Below the pieces are notes generated by a model. The model ran no database searches. It saw only the letters and a program-made list of their open reading frames with translations, and was not told the origin of the DNA. 64,000 nt of DNA from Flagellimonas allohymeniacidonis (GTDB taxonomy: Bacteria > Bacteroidota > Bacteroidia > Flavobacteriales > Flavobacteriaceae): positions 1,279,290 through 1,343,289 of the forward strand of contig NZ_SGIU01000001.1 in assembly GCF_004296335.1 (NCBI RefSeq), read 5' to 3'. Made by a program: the position numbers and the translations under genes. Shown here piece after piece: positions 16,004 to 24,391 of this stretch (its first letter is position 1; each line of letters opens with the position of its first letter).

Positions 16004-17296
16004 ATGAAAACAATATTCAACATAATATCAACCACCGTTTTTCTAATAAGCACTTTAGGTTTTGCCCAACAAACCCCCGCAGGTGCCCAAACGGAAGCCG
16101 TCACCATTCAAGGTGCCACCGCACATATTGGAGATGGAACCCTTAGGGAAAACTGCACTTTGGTCTTCGAAAATGGAAAAATTACAACATTGGGCGGGCC
16201 TGAAGTTACAGCCAAAGGACAAGTTATTGATGCATCTGGAAAGCACATCTACCCTGGATTTATAGCTCCCGGAAAATCCTTGGGACTTATCGAGGTAAAT
16301 GCAGTACGGGCCAGTAATGATCAGGATGAAATTGGAAATCTAATCCCGCACATTCGAAGTATCATTGCCTATAATGCCGAATCCAAGGTGGTGGAAAGCA
16401 TGCGACCCAATGGTGTTCTTTTAGGCCAGATTACTCCCAAGGGTGGCAGAATTTCGGGCACCTCTACCATTGTTCAGTTTGATGCCTGGAATTGGGAAGA
16501 TGCGGCAGTGAAAATGGATGATGGCATCCACTTGAATTGGCCCACAACGTTTCGAAGAGGTCGATGGTGGTTGGGAGAACCCCGTGGGTTTCTTCCGAAC
16601 AAGGATTACGACAAACAAAAATTGGAGGTTGTTACCTTCATGCAAAACGCTAAGGCGTATGGGCAATCCGGAACTGCGGAGATCAATCTGCCCTTTGCTG
16701 CCATGCAAGGTGTTTTTGACGGAAGTCAGCATTTGTATGTGTATGCCCATGGAGAGAAAGAAATCATTGATGCCATTAGCCAAATCAAGAAAATGGGCGT
16801 AGCCAATGTGGTACTTGTGGGAGGTTATCATGCCCACAAGGTGATTGACTTCCTAAAGGAAAACGACGTCCCTGTTTTGGTAAACTTTACCCATTCCTTA
16901 CCCAATTTTGACGATGATGATTACGATTTCACCTATAAACTTCCGAAGATTTTGGTTGACGCTGGGCTTTTGGTAGGATTGCAAAATGCTTCTGCTTCCA
17001 ACTTCCAGACGAGAAACCTGCCCTTTTATGCAGGTCAAGTGGTGGCGCAAGGGCTGGAAAAAGAAAAAGCCTTGCAATTGATTACTGGAAATACCGCCAA
17101 AATTTTAGGTATTGAAGCCAACTATGGAACCTTGGAAGTGGGAAAAAGTGCCACACTTTTCATTTCAGAGGGTGATGCCTTGGATATGCGAACCAACCAA
17201 CTGTCAAGGGCCTTCATTGATGGACGGGATATTTCGTTGGAAACCCATCAAACCGAACTTTGGAAACGGTACATGGGCAAGTTCGAAGGAAAATAA
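16004..17296 (+). CDS. Exported amidohydrolase-like protein without the HxH metal motif
   Basis: This protein of 430 residues has a signal peptide ending near GFAQQTPAG. It resembles the N-terminal module of the preceding protein: VTIQGATAHIGDGTLRENC, then HIYPGFIAPGKSLGLIEV where an active amidohydrolase would have the HxH motif. The C-terminal part NTAKILGIEANYGTLEVGKS is the usual closing beta-sandwich of the family. The lack of HxH suggests it is not a standard metal-dependent hydrolase by itself; it may partner with the 980-residue protein, a guess from adjacency. It is co-directional with an 11-base gap and is followed by a strong terminator. Confidence 0.85.
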   Translation: MKTIFNIISTTVFLISTLGFAQQTPAGAQTEAVTIQGATAHIGDGTLRENCTLVFENGKITTLGGPEVTAKGQVIDASGKHIYPGFIAPGKSLGLIEVNAVRASNDQDEIGNLIPHIRSIIAYNAESKVVESMRPNGVLLGQITPKGGRISGTSTIVQFDAWNWEDAAVKMDDGIHLNWPTTFRRGRWWLGEPRGFLPNKDYDKQKLEVVTFMQNAKAYGQSGTAEINLPFAAMQGVFDGSQHLYVYAHGEKEIIDAISQIKKMGVANVVLVGGYHAHKVIDFLKENDVPVLVNFTHSLPNFDDDDYDFTYKLPKILVDAGLLVGLQNASASNFQTRNLPFYAGQVVAQGLEKEKALQLITGNTAKILGIEANYGTLEVGKSATLFISEGDALDMRTNQLSRAFIDGRDISLETHQTELWKRYMGKFEGK

Positions 17297-17300
17297 AACA

Positions 17301-17329
17301 AAAAAGGCGTTCATTTTGAACGCCTTTTT
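17301..17329. terminator. Bidirectional terminator after the amidohydrolase pair
   Basis: A perfect 13-bp stem (AAAAAGGCGTTCA with TGAACGCCTTTTT) and a three-base loop serve both the amidohydrolase operon and the converging DUF6503 gene. Confidence 0.9.
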
Positions 17330-17345
17330 ACTCTAACCACCATGA

Positions 17346-18146
17346 TTAGCTTTTCTTGAGCTCAACATACGCTGCACTTTCCGGTTTCGCATAGAACGAA
17401 TCGGATTTTTTTGTTGTACTCAGCTTTATGTCATTAAAAGTGACCGTGTTTCTTGGTTCAAGCGGGGTTCGACTTTCATAGGTATACCAACTGATGGATT
17501 TTGGCAAAAGAAGCCCTTCAACTTCTATCCAATCCGAGTACCTTATCCATCTAATATTATCCGACTTTTCACCACTTTTATACGTTACCGTATAACCCAA
17601 CCAGACCATTTGGTTGGTGATTGGGTCATAATGGATGTAGTATTCATCCTTGGATGAAGCTCCTACTCCATCATGGTAGGCAATCCGGACACCTGGGTAA
17701 TGCTTCCCTTCAAAAACCAAGTCCTCCGTATGCCCGTATACGATACCATCATCAGCCAAAACAAAGGGCATGGCGTAGAAATAGAACATAAGGTTGTGAT
17801 AAAAACCAGGGTTCCCTTTGTACTTCTCTCCTTCATCCTGCAGCCAAACCTGTTGACCATCAAAACCCAAAATAAATTTTTCCGTATCAACTCTGTCTTT
17901 TCTGGTATGCAAATCAATGGTATGCACCTCAGTAAAATCAGGTCTCTCCATGCTAAAGGACAGCGTTCTTTGATCCCTCCAAAGTTCGAGTCCTCCATGG
18001 GCTTTAAAAGTATTGGAGAGGGACTGGGGATATTTCTCCTCTACTATGGCGGAGCTATCCTGCTGTTCATTTTTTGAATCCTCCTTGGGCGTCTGTTTAC
18101 AGGCAGCTAGGGTCAGTAGAATCAATAACGTACTTAGTTGTTTCAT
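17346..18146 (-). CDS. DUF6503 family lipoprotein
   Basis: The protein of 266 residues has a lipoprotein signal MKQLSTLLILLTLAACKQTP (cysteine at residue 16). The mature region begins NTFKAHGGLELWRDQRTLSF and continues with beta-rich sequence such as KFILGFDGQQVWLQDEGEKY and TNQMVWLGYTVTYKSGEKSD. The pattern resembles outer-membrane lipoprotein-sorting-like proteins that bind lipids in a half-barrel, but this is only a general likeness. I recognise the family as DUF6503 of Bacteroidota, without known function. The ATG at 18146 is preferred to the one at 18176 because it begins the signal peptide. The gene is a single-gene unit converging on a shared terminator. Confidence 0.8.
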   Translation of the reverse strand: MKQLSTLLILLTLAACKQTPKEDSKNEQQDSSAIVEEKYPQSLSNTFKAHGGLELWRDQRTLSFSMERPDFTEVHTIDLHTRKDRVDTEKFILGFDGQQVWLQDEGEKYKGNPGFYHNLMFYFYAMPFVLADDGIVYGHTEDLVFEGKHYPGVRIAYHDGVGASSKDEYYIHYDPITNQMVWLGYTVTYKSGEKSDNIRWIRYSDWIEVEGLLLPKSISWYTYESRTPLEPRNTVTFNDIKLSTTKKSDSFYAKPESAAYVELKKS

Positions 18147-18201
18147 TGCTATCAGTTTGGTCGCTTGGTCGTTCATTCGGATTTAAGATTACAGGAAAAC
18201 G

Positions 18202-18209
18202 TATTTTTG
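18202..18209 (+). promoter_or_regulatory. -7 element directly before the RNA methyltransferase gene (leaderless start likely)
   Basis: TATTTTTG lies four bases before the GTG start at 18214, which implies a leaderless or nearly leaderless transcript and supports the GTG as start. Confidence 0.5.
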
Positions 18210-18213
18210 ACCT

Positions 18214-19014
18214 GTGAAGGTAGAGAAACTTATCAGCAGCACGCAAAATCCCTTGGCAAAAAAAGTGCTGGCACTCAAAGATAAATCTAGGGAACGTAAA
18301 AAAACAGGACTCTTTGTGGTGGAGGGCCATCGCGAAATAGAAATGGCACAAAAAGGGAGCTATCATTTTGAAGTGCTTTTGCATGTCCCCGAGATTACTT
18401 CCTTTTCAATCCAGCGTTTTCTTGAAAACCAGCCTGAAACGGAAGTAGTGCAGCTATCCAAAACCGTTTACGAAAAGATTGCCCATCGTGGGTCAACTGA
18501 AGGGGTTTTGGCAATTTGTAAAGCAAAAGAACATGGGCTGGCACAAATTAAGCTTCAAAGTAATCCATTGATTCTTGTTGCCGAAGCGCCTGAGAAGCCA
18601 GGGAACATTGGTGCACTGCTAAGAACCGCTGATGCTGCCAATCTGGATGCTGTTTTAATTGCCAATCCCAAATCAGATTTGTACAACCCAAACAGTATCA
18701 GGTCGAGTGTAGGATGCCTTTTCACAACCCAAGTTGGAATAGGGACCTCTGAAGAAATCATTCAGTTCTTAAAACAAAGGGAAATCAAAATAAAGTGTGC
18801 CGCTTTATCTGCTTCCAAAACCTACACTGAAAGCGATTTTACCCAACCCACAGCCATAGTTGTTGGTACTGAATCCACCGGTTTATCCGATGAATGGTTA
18901 AAGAATTCCGACGAAAACCTCATAATCCCGATGCGAGGGCAAATTGACTCTATGAACGTTTCCGTGTCAGCAGCAATACTTATCTTTGAGGCGGGGCGTC
19001 AAAGAGGATTTTAG
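18214..19014 (+). CDS. TrmH (SpoU) family RNA methyltransferase
   Basis: This is a SPOUT-class enzyme of 266 residues that methylates the 2'-hydroxyl of ribose in tRNA or rRNA. The N-terminal part (SSTQNPLAKKVLALKDKSRE, then GLFVVEGHREI) is the RNA-binding domain. The catalytic part shows the three SpoU motifs: PGNIGALLRTADAANLDAV (motif 1, with the conserved Asn and Arg), VVGTESTGLSDEWL (motif 2) and PMRGQIDSMNVSVSAAIL (motif 3). The start codon is GTG. The target nucleotide cannot be told. An M48 peptidase gene follows after three bases and should be co-transcribed. Confidence 0.93.
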   Translation: MKVEKLISSTQNPLAKKVLALKDKSRERKKTGLFVVEGHREIEMAQKGSYHFEVLLHVPEITSFSIQRFLENQPETEVVQLSKTVYEKIAHRGSTEGVLAICKAKEHGLAQIKLQSNPLILVAEAPEKPGNIGALLRTADAANLDAVLIANPKSDLYNPNSIRSSVGCLFTTQVGIGTSEEIIQFLKQREIKIKCAALSASKTYTESDFTQPTAIVVGTESTGLSDEWLKNSDENLIIPMRGQIDSMNVSVSAAILIFEAGRQRGF

Positions 19015-19017
19015 CCT

Positions 19018-20250
19018 ATGGGAGAAACTACGCTTTTCTACATTATCATCTTTATTTTAACGGCGCAATATCTGATTCATCAGCTATTGGAATACCTAAA
19101 CGCCAAACGATTTACGTCCCAAATTCCTGAAGAGCTCAAGGATGTTTTCGATGAAGAAGAATATCAAAAGTCACAGCAATATAAAAAAACCAACTACCGA
19201 TTTGGACTTCTCTCGGACGGGTTTTCCTTGGCACTCACTCTAGCATTTCTGATTTTTGGCGGTTTTGAATGGATAGACTCCGTAGTCAGGTCCATTACGG
19301 ACAAAACTATACCCATGGCCCTTCTATTTTTCGGAATTATCGTATGGGGAAGCAGCATTTTAGGATTGCCCTTCTCCTACTACCAAACCTTTGTGATTGA
19401 AGAAAAATTTGGATTCAATAAGACCACCAAATCCCTTTTCTTTTCAGATATGGTCAAAGGCTGGCTCTTGAGCTTGGTCTTCGGAGGAGGCATTTTGGCC
19501 CTTTTTATATGGTTCTATCAATGGACCGGTCCCGATTTTTGGTTATACGCTTGGGCAATGTTGGCCTTTATCACCCTTATTCTAAATTTATTTTACAGTC
19601 GGTTCATTGTTCCCATTTTTAATAAGCAAACACCCTTGGAGGACGGAAGCCTCAAAAGTGCCATTGAAAATTATGCCAAGCAAGTGGGCTTCGAACTCAA
19701 TAAAATTTTTGTCATCGATGGTTCCAAAAGGTCGACGAAAGCGAACGCGTACTTTTCGGGATTTGGAAGAGAAAAAAGAGTTACCCTGTTCGATACCCTG
19801 ATCAGTGATTTGGACGAAGATGAAATTGTAGCGGTTTTAGCTCATGAAGTTGGCCATTATGAACGAAAACATATCATTTTTAATCTTTTCGTCTCTTTGA
19901 GTTTAATGGGATTTACGCTATACATACTCTCCCTTTTCATCAACAATCCGGAAATTGCATTGGCTATTGGCGTCTCTAAGGCAAGCTTCCACGCCGGATT
20001 GGTAGGTTTCATGTTATTGTACAGTCCGATATCGGAAATAACAGGTTTGGCCATGAACTATTTGTCTAGAAAATTTGAATTTCAAGCAGATGATTATGCC
20101 AAAAAGACATTTGCCGCCGATCCATTAATAACCTCCCTAAAAAAACTGTCCAAAAACAGCCTGAGTAACCTAACACCCCATCCTGCGTACGTTTTTGTGC
20201 ATTATTCGCATCCTCCTTTGGTTGAACGAATTAGGAACCTAAAGGCATGA
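19018..20250 (+). CDS. M48 family metallopeptidase (Ste24/CAAX protease-like)
   Basis: This 410-residue integral membrane protease has about seven hydrophobic segments. Its zinc site is VAVLAHEVGHYERKH, with HExxH at H276-H280, and the third ligand is in FEFQADDYAKKTF (glutamate region about residues 354-357). The arrangement, with four helices before and two after the HExxH, resembles eukaryotic Ste24 CAAX prenyl protease 1 more than short HtpX. In bacteria such enzymes probably take part in membrane-protein quality control; the substrate is unknown. The gene follows the RNA methyltransferase by three bases. Confidence 0.92.
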   Translation: MGETTLFYIIIFILTAQYLIHQLLEYLNAKRFTSQIPEELKDVFDEEEYQKSQQYKKTNYRFGLLSDGFSLALTLAFLIFGGFEWIDSVVRSITDKTIPMALLFFGIIVWGSSILGLPFSYYQTFVIEEKFGFNKTTKSLFFSDMVKGWLLSLVFGGGILALFIWFYQWTGPDFWLYAWAMLAFITLILNLFYSRFIVPIFNKQTPLEDGSLKSAIENYAKQVGFELNKIFVIDGSKRSTKANAYFSGFGREKRVTLFDTLISDLDEDEIVAVLAHEVGHYERKHIIFNLFVSLSLMGFTLYILSLFINNPEIALAIGVSKASFHAGLVGFMLLYSPISEITGLAMNYLSRKFEFQADDYAKKTFAADPLITSLKKLSKNSLSNLTPHPAYVFVHYSHPPLVERIRNLKA

Positions 20251-20256
20251 TTTTTG

Positions 20257-20286
20257 TTGTTTAGCTATAAAGTTTGTGTAACTTTA
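20257..20286 (+). promoter_or_regulatory. Promoter for relA/spoT
   Basis: TTG (20257-20259), 19 bases, then TAACTTTA (20279-20286), a one-base variant of TAnnTTTG. The start codon is at 20294, so the leader would be very short. Confidence 0.5.
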
Positions 20287-20293
20287 ATATACT

Positions 20294-22498
20294 ATGACAG
20301 AGGCAGCTGTAGAGAAAGAGAACAAAGAAATTGCAAAGCAATACAAAGAATTGCTTCGCATAAGCTATCAGAACTTGTCCGCCGAGGACAAGAAACTGAT
20401 ACGCTCTGCCTTTGATGTGGCTGTAGACGCCCATAAGGATCAACGAAGAAAATCTGGGGAGGCTTATATTTTCCATCCGATTGCGGTTGCCAAAATTGTT
20501 GCTTCAGAAATAGGACTCGATGCAGTCTCCATTGCTTCGGCCCTTCTCCACGACGTTGTGGAAGACACCCCCTACACCCTTGACGATATTGAGCGAATGT
20601 TCGGGGAAACCGTGGCCCGTATTGTAGATGGCCTCACCAAAATAGCCCATCTTAAGAAGGATAAGGACATTAGTCAACAAGCGGAGAATTTCAGAAAAAT
20701 GCTCTTGACGCTGCATGACGATGTTCGGGTGATCATTATTAAAATAGCGGATCGCTATCACAACATGCTCACCATGGATGCCATGCCAGAACACAAGCAG
20801 GTGAAAATTGCATCCGAAACTTTGTATATCTATGCGCCTCTTGCCCACCGAATAGGCCTTTACAATATTAAAACGCATCTTGAAGACCTCAGTTTAAAAT
20901 ATACCGAACCTGAGGTGTACAATGACATTCAGGCCAAAATAGAGGACACGGAGGAAGATCAGTTGTCCTATATTGAAGCTTTTTCAAATATCATCCGAAA
21001 TTCACTGGATAAAGAGGGTCTCAATTACGAGATCAAGGGTCGCATGAAGTCTATTTTTTCGATAAGACGAAAAATGAAAGCCCAAAATGTTTCATTTGAT
21101 GAGGTCTATGACAAATTTGCTATTCGAATTATCTACAAATCGGATCGAAAGAATGAAAAATTTCTTGCCTGGAAGATTTACTCCATTGTAACGGATCACT
21201 TTACCCCTAACCCCATTCGTCTCCGTGACTGGATCACTTCTCCAAAATCTACAGGGTATGAAGCTCTACATATAACCGTGATGGGGCCAAAGGGTAGATG
21301 GGTCGAGGTACAAATCCGTAGCGAACGCATGCATGAAATTGCCGAAAAAGGGTATGCGGCACATTTCAAATACAAACATGGCGCACAGAAGGAACAAGGT
21401 ATCGAGGAATGGCTCAATCGCCTTCAAGAAGCTTTGGAGACATCCAATGGCAATGCAGTTGATTTTGTTGAGGAATTCAAACTCAACCTGTATTCCAAAG
21501 AAATATTCGTTTTTACTCCAAAAGGTGAATTGAAATCCATGCCCAAAGGCGCCACAGCTCTGGATTTTGCCTTTCATATTCATACCGAGATTGGAATGAA
21601 GACCCGAGGTGCCCGCGTAAATGGAAAACTAGTACCCCTAGGTTCTGAATTGCATAGTGGTGACCAGGTAGAAATCATCACCTCAGAAACAGCGAAGCCC
21701 AGTCAAAGCTGGCTCGATTATGCCCAAACAGCAAGGGCCCGGTCAAAAATTCGCTCTTCGCTAAGTGAGGAGAAAAAATCCATTGCCTCGGAAGGCAAAG
21801 AAATTCTACGTAGGAAACTAAAGTCGCAAAAGATAGATTTGACAGAAGATACGGTCAACAAATTGGTGACCTACTTCAAGCTAAAAACAAGTTTAGATCT
21901 TTTCTATCGTGTTGGGATTGGTGTGATCGACAATCAGAAAATCAAAGATTTCGCTTCTTCCTATCATAATGCATTTCTCAATTTCTTTAAAAATCGCATT
22001 CGACGTACTCCAGTACCACAAGATGTCAACAAGGAAGAAATTACCTCAAAATTTGACATGTTGGTTTTTGGTAAGGAAGAGGAAAAACTCCCTTACAAAC
22101 TCTCCAACTGCTGCAACCCCATTCCCGGAGACGAGGTATTTGGTTTTGTGAGCGTGAACGATGGGATAAAAGTGCACAAAAAGAACTGTCCCAATGCTAT
22201 TTCCCTTCAATCCAACTATGCATATCGAATTATTTCGGCCAAATGGATTGATTCCACTCAGGAAGAGTTTACGGTGGATATCGAAATCACCGGAATAGAC
22301 AACATGGGACTTGTAAATGAAATCACCAATATTATTTCCGATAATATGCACGTGAATATGAGAAATTTGAATTTCAGTGCAGATGGCGGAACTTTCAAAG
22401 GAAAGATCGCGTTGGTAGTAAAAAACAACACCATTCTCAAAAAACTGATCAATAACCTGAAACAAATTGAGGGGATAGATCGAGTGGACAGAATTTAA
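20294..22498 (+). CDS. Bifunctional RelA/SpoT family (p)ppGpp synthetase/hydrolase
   Basis: The protein of 734 residues makes and breaks the alarmone (p)ppGpp. The N-terminal HD hydrolase domain contains RRKSGEAYIFHPIAVAKI and ALLHDVVEDTPYTLDDIE with an intact HDxxED. The synthetase domain follows (about residues 235-350), with GRMKSIFSIRRKMKAQNV, YDKFAIRIIY and STGYEALHITV. A TGS domain (KEIFVFTPKGELKSMPKGAT) and a C-terminal ACT domain (DIEITGIDNMGLVNEITNII) complete the long RSH layout. As hydrolase and synthetase motifs are both intact, it should be bifunctional. fur and purA follow. Confidence 0.97.
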   Translation: MTEAAVEKENKEIAKQYKELLRISYQNLSAEDKKLIRSAFDVAVDAHKDQRRKSGEAYIFHPIAVAKIVASEIGLDAVSIASALLHDVVEDTPYTLDDIERMFGETVARIVDGLTKIAHLKKDKDISQQAENFRKMLLTLHDDVRVIIIKIADRYHNMLTMDAMPEHKQVKIASETLYIYAPLAHRIGLYNIKTHLEDLSLKYTEPEVYNDIQAKIEDTEEDQLSYIEAFSNIIRNSLDKEGLNYEIKGRMKSIFSIRRKMKAQNVSFDEVYDKFAIRIIYKSDRKNEKFLAWKIYSIVTDHFTPNPIRLRDWITSPKSTGYEALHITVMGPKGRWVEVQIRSERMHEIAEKGYAAHFKYKHGAQKEQGIEEWLNRLQEALETSNGNAVDFVEEFKLNLYSKEIFVFTPKGELKSMPKGATALDFAFHIHTEIGMKTRGARVNGKLVPLGSELHSGDQVEIITSETAKPSQSWLDYAQTARARSKIRSSLSEEKKSIASEGKEILRRKLKSQKIDLTEDTVNKLVTYFKLKTSLDLFYRVGIGVIDNQKIKDFASSYHNAFLNFFKNRIRRTPVPQDVNKEEITSKFDMLVFGKEEEKLPYKLSNCCNPIPGDEVFGFVSVNDGIKVHKKNCPNAISLQSNYAYRIISAKWIDSTQEEFTVDIEITGIDNMGLVNEITNIISDNMHVNMRNLNFSADGGTFKGKIALVVKNNTILKKLINNLKQIEGIDRVDRI

Positions 22499-22508
22499 TT
22501 TTTAGGCG

Positions 22509-22516
22509 TACCTTTG
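22509..22516 (+). promoter_or_regulatory. Possible -7 element for fur
   Basis: TACCTTTG matches TAnnTTTG. It contains the TTG at 22514 that would open the longer frame, so the ATG at 22538 is the more likely start, with a leader of about 15 bases. Confidence 0.5.
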
Positions 22517-22537
22517 CCCTTTAGTTTAGTTGAGACC

Positions 22538-22993
22538 ATGGGGAACAACAAAAATCAGGAAATTGTTAAAAATGTCTTCACTTCCTTTCTGGAAGAAAAG
22601 GGGCATCGCAAGACTCCAGAGCGTTATGCCATTCTACAGGAGATTTATAACAGCGATGACCATTTTGATGTGGAATCCCTCTACATTAAAATGAAGACCA
22701 AAAACTATCGGGTCAGTCGGGCCACCCTTTACAATACCATCGAATTGCTTTTGGAATGCAAACTGGTTCGTAAGCATCAATTTGGTAAAAACCAGGCCCA
22801 GTACGAAAAATCTTATTTTGACCGTCAACACGACCATGTCATCTTGACGGACACCGGCGAAGTGGTCGAGTTTTGTGACCCACGTATCCAGTCCATCAAA
22901 AAAACCATCGAAGAGGTTTTTGATATCAAAATCAATAACCATTCGCTCTATTTTTACGGAACCCGAAACAAAGAAGAAAACCTAACAGACTAA
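22538..22993 (+). CDS. Fur family transcriptional regulator
   Basis: This DNA-binding repressor has 151 residues from the chosen ATG. The winged-helix domain contains [36 protein letters not shown] and [20 protein letters not shown], as in Fur and PerR. The dimerisation domain has the metal-binding run [20 protein letters not shown]. Where many Fur proteins have a CxxC zinc site after HDH (HDHLICLDCG), this one has LTDTG with no cysteine, so the structural zinc is absent or bound differently. Whether it senses iron, zinc or peroxide is open. It sits between relA/spoT and purA, with a 12-base gap to purA. Confidence 0.9.
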   Translation: MGNNKNQEIVKNVFTSFLEEKGHRKTPERYAILQEIYNSDDHFDVESLYIKMKTKNYRVSRATLYNTIELLLECKLVRKHQFGKNQAQYEKSYFDRQHDHVILTDTGEVVEFCDPRIQSIKKTIEEVFDIKINNHSLYFYGTRNKEENLTD

Positions 22994-23005
22994 CCAACTT
23001 ACTTC

Positions 23006-24274
23006 ATGGTAGATTTATTGCTCGGACTCCAGTGGGGAGACGAAGGGAAGGGGAAAATTGTTGATGTACTAACCAAAAATTACGATATCATAGCCCGATT
23101 TCAAGGCGGTCCCAATGCAGGGCACACTTTGGAGTTTGATGGTATTAAACATGTATTGCATACCATTCCATCTGGAATTTTTCACGAAAATGCCCTAAAC
23201 ATTGTTGGTAATGGAGTGGTAATTGATCCCGTGATTTTTAAAAAGGAATTGGACAACCTTGAAAAATTTAATATTGATATCGTCTTGAGATTGTTGATCT
23301 CACGAAAGGCCCATCTCATTCTGCCTACCCATCGCTTACTTGATGCCGCTTCCGAAGCTTCAAAAGGAAAAGCGAAAATAGGCTCTACCCTTAAGGGTAT
23401 TGGTCCAACATATATGGACAAAACAGGACGTAATGGACTTCGTGTGGGCGACTTGGAATTTGATACTTGGAGAAAAAAGTACCGAGCTCTTGCCAACAAG
23501 CATGAAGCCATGATCGACTTTTATAATGTTGACATTCAGTACGATTTAAAAGAGCTGGAAGATGAGTTTTGTGAGGGGGTCGAAGCCCTTAAAAAACTAA
23601 CTTTCATTGATAGCGAAGAATTTATTTTCAAGGCGCAGGCGGAAGGTAAAAAAATATTAGCGGAAGGGGCCCAAGGTTCTCTTTTGGATATTGATTTTGG
23701 AACCTATCCCTATGTTACATCCTCCAATACCACTGCGGCTGGAGCTTGTACCGGTTTAGGTGTGGCCCCCAACAAGATTGGCAGTGTATTGGGTATTTTT
23801 AAAGCCTACGCCACTAGAGTGGGTAGCGGCCCTTTTCCAACAGAGCTTTTTGATAATGACGGCGAAACCATGGCTCGCGTCGGTAATGAGTTTGGTGCCA
23901 CTACGGGAAGGCCTAGGCGCTGTGGGTGGCTTGATCTTGTTGCGCTAAAGTACGCCGTTCAAATCAACGGGGTAACAGAACTGATGATGATGAAGGCCGA
24001 TGTATTAAGCGGCTTTGAAACCATAAAAGTTTGCACGGCCTATATGTACGGGGGTGAGAAAATCAAGCATCTTCCATTCAATATTGAAAGTGATAATGTC
24101 ATTCCAGTTTATACGGAGCTTAAGGGTTGGTCCAAAGACCTTACAAAGCTGAGAAAAGTTGAAGATTTGCCGCCAGCCCTCAATGAGTACATTACATTTC
24201 TCGAAAAAGAACTCAATGTACCTATCAAGATAGTTTCTGTAGGACCCGATAGGCTACAAACCATCCACAGATAA
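23006..24274 (+). CDS. purA: Adenylosuccinate synthase
   Basis: PurA joins IMP and aspartate using GTP in the first committed step to AMP. The 422-residue protein begins with the GTP-binding loop LLLGLQWGDEGKGKIVDVL, followed by RFQGGPNAGHTLEFDG, GSTLKGIGPTYMDKTGRNG, ILAEGAQGSLLDIDFGTYPY, the conserved VGSGPFPTELFD, and TGRPRRCGWLDLVAL. All expected regions and the usual length are present. It follows fur after 12 bases and may be read from the same promoter. (p)ppGpp is known to inhibit PurA in several bacteria, so its place two genes after relA/spoT is suggestive only. Confidence 0.98.
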   Translation: MVDLLLGLQWGDEGKGKIVDVLTKNYDIIARFQGGPNAGHTLEFDGIKHVLHTIPSGIFHENALNIVGNGVVIDPVIFKKELDNLEKFNIDIVLRLLISRKAHLILPTHRLLDAASEASKGKAKIGSTLKGIGPTYMDKTGRNGLRVGDLEFDTWRKKYRALANKHEAMIDFYNVDIQYDLKELEDEFCEGVEALKKLTFIDSEEFIFKAQAEGKKILAEGAQGSLLDIDFGTYPYVTSSNTTAAGACTGLGVAPNKIGSVLGIFKAYATRVGSGPFPTELFDNDGETMARVGNEFGATTGRPRRCGWLDLVALKYAVQINGVTELMMMKADVLSGFETIKVCTAYMYGGEKIKHLPFNIESDNVIPVYTELKGWSKDLTKLRKVEDLPPALNEYITFLEKELNVPIKIVSVGPDRLQTIHR

Positions 24275-24372
24275 TTCGAATCGATTTTTCTGCTTGTGCT
24301 TCATCTCTTAAATAAAACTTGCTTCAGTATTAAAGGTTTGTAAAGAGTAGAATCAACTTCTTCTAAAAACCC

Positions 24373-24380
24373 TACTTTTG
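24373..24380 (+). promoter_or_regulatory. Possible -7 element for the OstA-like gene
   Basis: TACTTTTG lies 11 bases before the ATG at 24392. No well-placed TTG is seen upstream. Confidence 0.45.
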
Positions 24381-24391
24381 ACCCAAAAGCA

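Noticed and set aside
16421..16837. 138-residue antisense frame within the second amidohydrolase gene
   Set aside because: Shadow of a well-supported coding region; no family likeness or start signal.
22046..22465. 139-residue antisense frame within relA/spoT
   Set aside because: Covers the conserved C-terminal ACT region on the opposite strand; no independent support.
22514..22537. TTG start for fur
   Set aside because: The codon lies inside the TACCTTTG promoter element; the ATG at 22538 fits the family.
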